Of a stretch of DNA of 64,000 nucleotides, positions 41,501 through 53,500 are shown piece after piece; the stretch's first letter is position 1, and the number at the start of each line of letters is the position of its first letter. Both the position numbers and the translations under genes were made by a program. The DNA comes from Holothuria scabra (lineage: Eukaryota; Echinodermata; Holothuroidea; Aspidochirotida; Holothuriidae): positions 12,401,450-12,465,449 of the forward strand of contig CM074187.1 in NCBI GenBank assembly GCA_037179385.1. Reading direction: 5' to 3'. The notes under the pieces were generated by a model. That model was not told where the DNA came from. It saw only the letters and a list, made by a program, of their open reading frames with translations, and made no database searches.

Positions 41501-44500
41501 CACAACTTCATGTTGTTTTATGTCTCTAAGTTTCGTGCACCATAAATTTTAGTGATGGCTTCCTTCGTGGGAGTAAAAACAGATACTACATTTGTCAGAT
41601 GTTGCCAAAAATATTGTTTTGGCAATTCCTAGTCTTTAAATGAGTTAAAACAGATGAAAACTGGGTTTTTGTTGACCAAGTTGATGACTGTTTTCCATCG
41701 ATTTTAAATTAAAGCCTGGTAGAACTGACATGTCTTCGCTTAGCCCCCCCCCAAAATAGCACTAAGTAACAGTGAAAACAGTATTAAGCATCGTATATGT
41801 CCAAGAAATAATTTATCAACATCGGTATTATTATAGATGTCTTATGGATGGGATGAATGATTGGAATGTAGAGTATGTCCATTGCACCCTGTAACACTAC
41901 CTCAAATTTCAAGACAAATGTTTTTGACCCCTTGCCATAATAGCTGAAAAAGACTTTATATCCCTTTGCTTCGCAAAACTGATACGTGTAAACATGCACA
42001 ACATGTTAATGAACGGACCACCAAAGTTTCCAGTCATGATAATATCGAATGACCAAGAAAACAACAGATTTGTGACACTGCTTCCACAGCTTTTCAAAAA
42101 ATATCGTAGTAGAAAATGAGGTAATATATTTCAAAATCCTGAACGACCTTGAAGCGAAATTGAACCCAAAATGGATTTATTTTGATGAAAAATGTATTGC
42201 TTTTAATATTTAACCATCAAATGAATAGGCTTTTGTGTTGCTACTGCAATATAGTGAAATTTGTATGGTATCCCATTTCTGAGGTGCGCAATACTTACGG
42301 TCATTGACTATACTTGACTAGCCTATTAGTTTATCTTAACACCACTCCCTAACTTTTTGTGTATTTTTGAGTAACTGGTACTGTTAACTATTCAGGTGTG
42401 AAAACTGACTGTATCAGGTATGTGCTTATGCAATGTGCAATTAATTCCCTCCTAAAGTGCTATCACGTGTTCAGGCAATGAAGGAGAATGTTACAAAAAG
42501 TAAATTTGTGATCATTGAGTAGGAGTGTTAGTTTCATGTATATTCATGAGATGATAAACATTTGACCTCTATCGACCCTTATCAATTGAGCATTATCAAG
42601 ATTTTTTGTTCATACCTGAATCTTTGTCACAGATGAGTCCCTCTACAGTTCCGTTACATGAATCATCATTCCATAAACCGCTGGTATACATCTCAACACA
42701 ATCTTCTCCTGATCCATAATTGTTTGGTTCGCCAACCATCCAACGTCTGTATAAAGAAACAGATGACCAGGATGGGATATCTTTGGTCCCCCATCTCATT
42801 ATTCCCCCTGTCTCATTAGTCTCCCATCTAATTGGTCCCCTGTCTCATTAGTCCCTTAGGTTTTCACTGAGGAGATTGTGTTTCCCAATCTTAGGCAGTA
42901 AACCTAACCCTATCCCCCAATATCATCGTAACCTAACCACAACCCCAATATATGAGTTGATGAGTTGGGGGACCAATAAGATGGGACGTACACTAAGTGG
43001 ACTCTTCTAGACCTTAAAAATGTGTAAGAATAACAGGGAAAAAACTGAAAGAAAATTTTTGTTTGGACCCATACTCAATGTCAGTGCCCATAATACTAGA
43101 GTAAATGTTTACACCAAACAACAGCCAGGAGGGGGTAAAGGGCTATGTCAATGTTTGGGAGGTGCATTGTTTCCAGGGTTGGATGTTCCCAGGCTGGTAA
43201 AATGGAAGTCATTGCAGGAAATTTCAAACCTTGGAGAAAAAAGAGCCTTGTCATTACTGCAAACAACTGGAATAATATGAAAATGGGGAACATCCATCAA
43301 ACTTTGAGAAACAATGCACCCCAGGAACATCAAAAAGGCCCAGTGGCATAGCCGAGGGGGTGGGTGGTCAGACCCCCCTCCCCCCTTGATCCAACCTTGC
43401 AATGCAAAAAACACTTTAAATAGCATTTTTTTCTCTCTAACCTTAGACCTTTCCCTCATTTCATGCCTAAAAACCCCCCATGACACAATCCTGGCTATGC
43501 ACCTGAGCAGACCCCATGTAACTTGTTAATTGAGAATAATTGTGGTTTAATTCTACAAAGGTCCAGGGGATGCAGTGGGCAAACTTACTAGTGACACATG
43601 TCATGAGTCCTTGAATAAGCCCTAACTTGACTGCAAACAACTTGTAGCCAAGGAAGTGAGTTAGCCCCTCTGGAAAATTGTTCATTCCCCTGACCTAAAG
43701 AGATTCCATACTACCGTTGGCTTAAGGTATTTTGGTATCTTTCAGCACTCCTGAAAATTGCATTAGAAAATTTGCTCGCATGAAAGCTTGACAGGTCTGC
43801 TTGTCTTTTGTTTCAAGAAGTAATCCCTAAAACAAACACATCTGTGGTCACCTCACCTTCCGTCAGCGGACAAATATTTCAATACATTTTAAGAAATCAA
43901 TTTTATTTAACATTTTGAGTGTCAAAAATAAACTCTGTGTAAAAATTAGTTTTAAAGCAATCTTTGAAGCAGTAAAATCTTTTTCAAATTCATAAAATTA
44001 TTAAAGAAATTTTCCTAGGAAAATGCCACTCAGCATTGGGCTGTTGCAAAGCAAACAAGTCATTAATTTCCTGTGGTTTTTGATGTCAAAGTATCACCCA
44101 GTTTAAATCATTATCGCCAAGTTTAAGTGTCAGGTTGTCATTGAGATCATTTTGTTTATGGTTTGCTCCCCTACCCCTGAACCTATCTTGCCAATTCAGT
44201 GCCCTGATTGGTTAAAGGTCTAAGCCAAGTGCTCTGCAGTTTAAACTCAATTATGATAGTGAGAAAAATAATTGCATCTTACGTAAATTCAGTTTCTGTA
44301 AGCTTTCTTCCATCAACCCATTCAAAATCACCTTCACCACTCATATCATGCAGACCAATCCAGTAGGATCCTTCTCGGGCAGCTACTTGAGTTGTCAACC
44401 AGTTCTAAGACAACAGGAAATTTAAATGACAGAAGCAAGGTATTTGCAAGCCTTTTTAGAAAATATTTGTTACAAAATGTAACCCTGATTTGATGGGCAG

Positions 44501-47500
44501 GGTTCCCTTCATTAAAGGTTTGTTAGACAGAGGATCCTAACTGATACTCAATTCTTACCCTTACATAATACACTAACCTTTATTCATTGCAACGCCTAAT
44601 CCTACCCAAGGTTAATCCTAATCCTAAACCTTATTCTGTATCCAACGTGAACCCCAATTCTATCCTAAAGTAGATTTTTGTCAATGGGGATATTTGGTGG
44701 AGAAAACCTTTGATCAAGAGATCCCTAATTTGGTCTGGCATGGAGTCCTCCACTTGACAAGAAGAGATAATGGCAATCACGTAGCTGCTAAGATTTTGAT
44801 AATCTTTTAGCTGATGAACACTTGTCAACACCATTTCTCAGAAAATGGAACAAGAATGGTAGTGGGTGTCAATCCACCGTGCAGAGTAAGTGCACAAGTG
44901 CTAACCTCAATGGTTACAAGACATGTGGAAATCACTGCACAGTAAGAGTACAAGGGCTAACCTCAATGTGCTCTATGGTCCAGAGGTAATACTCCTCTTT
45001 TACTCTCTAAATGGTTACAAGACATGTGGAAATCACTGCACAGTAAGTGTACAAGGGCTAACCTCAATGTGCTCTATGGTCCAGAGGTAATACTCCTCTT
45101 TTACTCTCTAAATGGTTACAAGACATGTGGAAATCACTGCACAGTAAGTGTACAAGGGCTAACCTCAATGTGCTCTATGGTCCAGAGGTAATACTCCTCT
45201 TTTACTCTCTAAATGGTTACAAGACATGTGGAAATCACTGCACAGTAAGTGTACAAGGGCTAACCTCAATGTGCTCTATGGTCCAGAGGTAATACTCCTC
45301 TTTTACTCTCTAAATGGTTACAAGACATGTGGAAATCACTGCACAGTAAAAGTACAAGGGCTATAACCTCAATGAGCTCTATGGTCCAGAGGAGACACTC
45401 TTCAATTTTCCTCTTCAAATGTTTACAACTTAAGTGGCAATCCCTGGACAGTAAGAACACAAGTGCTAACCTCAATGAGCTACATATGGTCCAGGGGCAA
45501 AACTGCTCTTTTCCTCTCTAAATGTTCTCAATTTATGTGTAAATCAGTGAGAGATATGAAAAGACTGATATCATTTTTTTCAAACTGACTCTTTGCAATA
45601 GCTAGGGATCTGTAAGACACTTGCTTTAGAACTTTGCTAATGAAATATACCTTGTGAATCAGGCAATTGGATGGGGACCTTGTATTTGTATCAATTATCA
45701 AATGCAGCTGGATGCAACCCAGGCTTAAAAAAGATAAATCAATTTTTTCTGCTAGCAGAATCAAATAACCTTCCTGCTCACTGATGAAGAAAAGCACAAG
45801 GTTACAGGGGATCATTGTTGGGTTTGTGGTTTTTGAACTAGATTGATCACAGTCTGGAAACTTCAAAAGCACTTGTCCATCTTTTGGCTACTTTTTGATG
45901 ATTTAAGGATCAGAATATTATATTTCAAATACTTAAAAGTCAGAAAATAAGAACATTCTGATTTTGAGTACAGTTTAATACTGAATCAACGGAAGGTACA
46001 TCAATAGTTCCATTAGATTGAAGGTTTACCGAATCAAAGGTTCACTGAATGAAAGATTTGCTAGACAAAAGATCCACTGATTGAATGTGGATTCAAATGT
46101 GGAAAAAGGACTTTTGATCTAGAGAACCTTTGTTCTAGTGAATTTCAATCTAGAAGATACCCTTTCAATTGTCAAAATCTTCAATCTAGCATTTACCACT
46201 TTTAAAGACAGATAAGTTCACCCACCTGCACCTCAGAATTAGGGATAACAGTAAGGTCTGCACCTCTTTCTTGACACTCTAATCTTGAATCTGGCCAATC
46301 TTTGTTCATATATTTGTTAAAATAATAACATTTGCCTTGAAACAAATCCCATTCTGTTTCACACTGTTCACCAAGAGCTGTAGAAGAAAAGGTACAAAGC
46401 CTTCAGAAGGGCCATTCAAAATCAACATGGAAGCCATACTTGTAGATGTGGAAGCAAAATGTGCCTATTTACTCAGCCAGAAATTCTGAACCTTGACAAT
46501 TAGGATACCAAACCTCATGGCTTCAAACACCATCACATTTATTCCTTGAGCCATTTCCTTCAAGAAAATGCTCCACTGAATAGAGTGCTTTCACATTACA
46601 TCACAACTGGTAAGCCACACACCCACTGCTGGGCAAAAATCAACAGTGTTTTGATGCATCAGTCATACATGAGTTGTCAGCTGCTTCTCAGCTAGCTACA
46701 CTAGCTAGCGAAAGTACTACACTACAGTTTGCCCTTCAAAGGGGGCAGGCTTGTAACATCAGTGAAAGCAGTTTATAGACCTTGTGCATTGACAACAAAT
46801 TGAAATCATCTTTTGAGCAGAATGGAACATTTGCCACAGGCATATTAAGCATTCACCCTGCACCTGTGGCAGACTATAGCAGTGTATTCAACTGGTTGGC
46901 AAATCAGCTGTCTCCATTTGTCTGTGTTGGCTTGTTTTTCCCCCAAAGGAGGGCGTACTTTCAGCTCTGTGACATCACATGCACAAGGGCTATAGTCATT
47001 CTTGCCAACATTGTCATCTCAGATAATGGAACATAAAGCAGATGATCCAGTACTATGCACAATGAGCACAAAAGCGTTATCTGCTACATGCTCATGATGG
47101 GGGTGAGTTAGTTAGTTAGGTAGATGAGGTTCAACAAAAAAACAACAAGAACGTGTCATACAGTGTCAGTAAACTTAAAAAAAAGTTCAAAGTTAAAATT
47201 TTATTTCAAGTATGGTTCAATTCAAGTTTGCTATCCCTTTAGCCGCCTCTATGACAGGTGGGAAATACCATGCGCATATTCTACAACCATAAGCCCACAG
47301 ATGGCTTGATAGGTGTGAGGGAGACTTGTCCTCTGTAAATGCTCACAATATATGTGAGAGTTAATTAGGTGATGCAAAGAAAGACAATTGTTTTTGCTAA
47401 GCAGCAGCTTTGGAGTTTTCCATTCATTTTTAGTTTTAGTGTTTTTTTTTGATAGAAAAGGTGAATTGTTCTGACTTTTATGGCCGTTAAAGCTTAGAGA

Positions 47501-50500
47501 ATGAAGTGGCTGGCAAGTGTGGAATAGGCCAAAACATATTTACTGAAGAACTTACGTCTTTCATAGTAATCATTCTCCTCATTGAAAGTCATGGGGATAC
47601 CAGAGTAGGCAGAACTAGCATCACTTAGAGAACATTCCTTGGTATTAAAGTTGTAGTCAAAGGACCGACACGTAAAACCGGTGTGCTTCACACAAAGTTC
47701 AGCACAATCTTCTGGAAAGACACCTCCTACCTTCAGAGTGTCATAGCCATCAAGGTACATGTTGTGGTAAACATTGAAGTGGTCGACTAGATAACCTGAA
47801 ACAGATTTAATAAAGACTTGGTGAAAAATCTGTTATTTTCACAAAATTTTAGTCCAACAGAAAACCAAATGTTTAAACAATTTTTGTGATATTAATCATT
47901 CTTCATCAGTATCAAAGGTGATATATTTTTAAATGACACATTCCTCATCACCTGACTGGAAGATTGGTAGTCACATGACAGAGATCTGATTCAGCACATT
48001 TTTCACAATTGTGGTGTTCCACAGTAAGTTATATTAATGCAGTTTAACCCATGGTGATCAGCCAATGATCATTGCAGTACATTTGTACTACAAGCCATGC
48101 CACTACTCAATACATTACTGCTGCTTTGGGAGTTGTTCCATTCATAACTCAAATTTTAGATTTGGAGCATAGCTTCTTCTAGTCCTCAGCAAGTCGGCAG
48201 ATTACTACTCTACCCATTGTGCTCCTACTTAATATTCTGAACAGACAAGTGATCACAAGCATTCCACTGGGTAAGTTAATGAGGCAGCCATGGGTAGGGA
48301 CTGCAAGCAGGGAACAAATGCAATCAGCCTTTCATTCCAAGACAGGTGTAAAACTCATTTTACACTCTGTGCATGTTAAATGGGCTTATTGTTTCCTTGT
48401 CTGCCAACTGCTGGGGACAAGAAAAAGCTATGTTCCCTGGCCTTAGTAAATATTTATGAAGTTTAATAATAAAGGTGTCATGTAAAACAATGGTTAATGT
48501 TTTTATGTGAGCAACAGTACGAATAATTTCATTTGCTTAAGATCTTATGTTCTGTTCAACTTGAGTTCCCTTCATAGAATATTTCAACTCATGAAATTAC
48601 TCATATTTTGCATGAACATTTAACCTTGTATACTATTAAATGACTAAAAAATAGACTAGTAAGCAGTGACCTACATTTGATACATAACATAACCATATTG
48701 TATCACCATAAGTACTTAAGAATTAATCCCAGTTTAAGGGGAAATATTTCTGATTCATTTCAATCAATCAATCCTTTATTCAAAACAATTATTTAATAAA
48801 GGACCTATAAAATCTTCATTTCAATGGATGGGTAGAATGAATGCAGTACCATTCTTTTTGCAGATGTAACCCATAGTTGCTTCACAGGTCACATCATTCC
48901 ATGTTCCCGTAGTAACGTACATCTCTACACAATGTTCGCCACCTGCGTTGTTTGGCTCCCCTGAAAATGTAAGTACGTGGAGGACATGACCAAAAGACTA
49001 AAACACATTTTTAATCCTTCGCAATCCTTCTTTTCTTTCTTACCTTCTAATTGTTATTATCATCATATTTTCTTGAAACAATATGACATCAAGAATTGAA
49101 ACATGGCAATAATTTCTTGAGAAAAACCAATGTGAAACAAGCATGCTCTGTCATTTTGCTTTCTTCTTAATTGTATGATTCAAGGTCTGTAAGATAATTC
49201 ATCATGATATTTAAGATTTAAAAAAAAGAAAAATGAAAAGAAATGAATTAACAAATTAACAAAATAAAACACGATAAAATAACACAAATGATGATTTAGC
49301 TTGTTACAGTTATGCTACATCATTATCCGAAGATGTGCAACTATTTGGTATGGCTAGTTACTAAGATGGAGTTTTACGGCCCAGAATTTGGTAAAGCATC
49401 ACATCACAATCTCACATAAAGTCATACAGAGACTTTACTTCTTCAGAACTTTACAAAGACACCCCATGAGGTTAAAGGTATTGTGGGGTGTAAACTGGTG
49501 GACCACTTAGTTACATGATCTGTGCAATCAAGTGATATATGCTTTCATTGAGTTCACACTGTGTGGAAAGTAAGAATTATCAATTAACACTTACATAACT
49601 GGTCAGCTAGCTTATCCCCAAATGTTACATTACTTTCTGTGTATATTGGTATATCTGACACTGTCAATTTATTATTCAGGTGTGAAAACTGACTGTATCA
49701 AGTGTGTATGAAGTGAGCTTCATTTTCTCCCTGGGACAATTTGAGGTAATTTGGCAAAGAACTGAGGATGTTTCGAAAAATAAGAAGGAATGTTGCATCC
49801 AGTACTAACTGACAGAATGGGGCAAAGCATACAACAGTTACATATGCCCTCCTTTCCTATACCCTGAAGGGAGAGGCTAACCACTAGCTTGCGAGTTACA
49901 GAACAAAAAGATTTCTGTTTGTAAAATGTCTGTGAGACTCTTTCAAATACAATATCACATGACCATTAAACCTACATTTCCACCTTTCCTACAAATGAAA
50001 GTTGCTTTGTTTTTCTCTGTTTATGTAAATTAATGCAAATAGACTGGAATTACAAGAACAAATACAGACAGATTAACAGAAGATGAAGAGCTATAGAAAT
50101 GATAATAAGAAATTATCAACCCAATTGCCTTACCTGAAAATGTCTTTTTAAAAACAAAAGCAGAAAAAATATACTTTTCTTGTTTTAAATTGTCTCTTAC
50201 TTCATTGCAAGTGATGGTAGCTAAATGGAGTGTGGATGAACTGAGTGACTTTGTGTAAGTTACTACGTATGTCATTAGAAATTGAGCATTTCAAAAGGAA
50301 CTGTGCTCATCAAAAGGTACTATATATGTCACCATACGCTGTTTATTATCTGTCACCAAACTATGTGTATGTCTAGGGATGTACATCTATATTCCCTCTC
50401 CATATCTTCATAACTTACACATGAAGAGCCAATGGACATCAACATTGCAACTGTAGCCATCACATTTAGATTAATTCACCACCTGCTAACCAGTTCCTAA

Positions 50501-53500
50501 ACTAATGGATAAGAGCAAACAGCAGCATGCACCAACATATTTTGCTTCCTCTTACCTCGACATCCATTGTCTAGATGCAGACTATTCATACAGCTATGAA
50601 ACTTGCCCATTGCAGTAATCTAACTGCAATCCATCATTACCAATGCTTGAACACTGCAACACTGTTTCAAACATTGCCAGATACAAGTGGAGAGGGGATG
50701 CATATACTCCTTCCCTTTACTTAGTAGTGCAATGATATTTGCCACCAAAAATTTATTTCTACAATCTAGTGAGAGAGCTTTTATTTTAGATGACACCATG
50801 GCCCACCCCCACTCCCCTCCTGCGTGTACCTGGACCCAGCCCTGTCAAGCACCTACCTGGAGCCCAATTAAGATATCTAAAGGCAGAATTATCACTCCAC
50901 ATCCAACCGCCTTCCTTGCTGGCATCAGTAGCCCCAATCCACATTCTGCTTTCTGAGACTAACATCAAGCGGCCTGTATGAAAAATAAAACCCAGCGAGG
51001 TAACATTGAACTTCATTTTGACTGAAATTACTTACAAACTAAGGTTACAAAGTTGGCTGTGAACAAGACTGCTTAAACTGCAATTGTATATAGAAAGACT
51101 ATACACAAATGTTAAATATTGTTTTTGAACTAATGTGGTTCAAAATACAAAAACTAGATATAACTGACATAAATGCTGAAGACAACTTGAATATGATCAT
51201 TTTAATGTTCTTTAATGCACCTCAAGATTTTTAGAGAACATTCGCACCTAATCAAGCACACCACTATTACCCTTCCAACCATTTATTTCACCTTCTTCAA
51301 ATGACTACAGCCCTACATTTCAAACCCTATGTTCTCACATCTTTATGTTCCAACACCCCTAAATGCTGACAACTTTCGTTACATTAGAACACCCCTTCGT
51401 TCTGACCTTTCCATTTTCTGTCAACTTGATTGTGGATGAAAATATGAGCATCAGAACATAGGAATGTTGGTCTATAGGGCAGTCACCATTCACACTAGGG
51501 GGGGGATAAATGTTCGTTTGAAGGGTGCTATCCATTCATCCATTTGAATTATCAGAATATGAAAGTGAGTACTGTTCCAAAATAAGGAAGGGCACCAATT
51601 TACTAAAAATAATTAAATTGTTCAAGAAAAATCAAAGTATGTTTTTTCCCTATCCTCTTTGTGATCTCCTAGAAGCTATACTTACACATGAGGTGGACAA
51701 GTGCTTTGAGGTTTACAAACCATGAAATGATCCCTTGTAATCCTATTCATTCTCCCATCAGATTGTAGAACAATTGATTTCCTTATTTTTGCTTATGCTT
51801 GGGTAACTTCCAACTGCATTGGTAATTGATACCAATCCAGACTCCCCGTCAAAATGCCTGATTTGCCGGGTATGAAGCAACACAAAAGTATTGGAGTAGG
51901 CAAAACTATCCAGTGCCCCACAACTGGAAAATATGTTATGAGTGCCACTTATCCAACCACAAGGTTACATATAAGTTGAGGCATAAAACTTCAACAAACC
52001 TAACCTTAGCAACTATGTGCTGGTATAAATGGCTTAAAAGTTTTGTCTTGTAAGTTTGAAAGGAGAAGCAACTTCAGTAATTTGTTGTCACCAGGAATCG
52101 TGGCATGAGATGGGATACACATCAAGCTCAGTGCAGTGTATTCTGTTGTTTTCGTGCAGTATGATGCAAAGCATATATCTAATCTACCCCAACAGAACAA
52201 ATTAGAGGTCTCCACCTTACTTTAGGGCAGATTAAAATTTACTGTTTACTCCAAAAAGGCAAGTTTATAGCCCAATATGCAAAACCATAATAAAGAGAGA
52301 TGGTCCAATTTGCAAAACCATAATTAAGGTTTCTCCTTAGATTATGGATGAAAAGTAAAAACAAAGTCCATAAAACTTATCAAGTAAATGAATATTATTG
52401 AACCCAAATTGTAGGTACAGGATACTTTTTGCTTTTCATAACAATTTGGAGGATCTGTACATGTACATTGCCCCTCAAGTTGAATTTCCAAGCATGCTAA
52501 TTGACTCACTCTTGATGTAGGATAATTCTTCCAAGCCGCTGATGCTAACCAAGTTTCCACCTCCTTTATTACATTCAACTTCGGCATCTCCCCAAGTTTT
52601 GTAGTTGTACGGTTTAAAGATATAACAATTTCCTGTCAAGGAGTCATACTCCCAACCACTTCCGCAACGAGGGTCAAATGCAGCTGTAGCAGGATAAGGG
52701 AAAAACTTAATAAATTAATGTAACATGTGAAATGCACAAACTTTGCACTATTACATAGACACCAGGCTATGTTTTATTCCATGTTTTCAGATTTGGATTT
52801 ACTTTAAAATATACGACCAGGATTGTTTCATGCAGGCTATAATCTGTCTTAAATTTGATCTGTCATGCAAAAGTCTTTGGTTTTATAAAACCAATCTGGC
52901 ACGCTATCCAGGAAGGGACTTCGCCAGAAACTCAACAAAGAGGGAAGTTGTCACTGCCAAACCCCAAATCCACATTGTTAATTTATCAACATAAAATCAA
53001 TGTCCCTTTGATCATAAATGGTATCATAAGTGAAGATTCTACTTACGAGTGGGTAGTACACTGCCAGTACCAGATCCAGAATCTGTTAATAAAAACAATA
53101 TGTTGAAAATAACAGGAAGCTCTTTATAAAGGGATTTAATTTACACAGAATGGAATTTCTCTTATAAAAAACAGTCATGAATATAAAAAGAGTAAACTCA
53201 CTGTTCTTCTGATATGTCTCATAAGTTAAAATGCTCAATATTCAATTTCTTGTATTCTTGAATCAAACAACAGAGGAACAGAGCTAATTTTAAGGAGCAG
53301 CTTGGTGTAATATTTGTAGTAAAGAATTCATTCTGCTTGGGCTCAAAGCTAGGATGATGGAACTGAGAAAACTCAGTCACAAATAATCTCCAACCAGGGG
53401 GCATGGGGCTCCAGCTTGCCTCTTCACAATTACTACCCAAACAAAATTTAAAACCATAAGAAAAACCCTTGAATGAAAAAATCATATTGTTAGCTGACAA

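Noticed and set aside
43148..43486. Minus-strand open frame of 112 residues
   Set aside because: Lies over low-complexity C/G-rich intron repeat sequence with no domain pattern.
44850..45560. CRISPR array
   Set aside because: Units are continuous 101-base tandem copies without variable spacers, in an animal intron.
45528..45872. Minus-strand open frame of 114 residues
   Set aside because: Coincides with dispersed repeat family 4, whose other copies are not open in the same frame.
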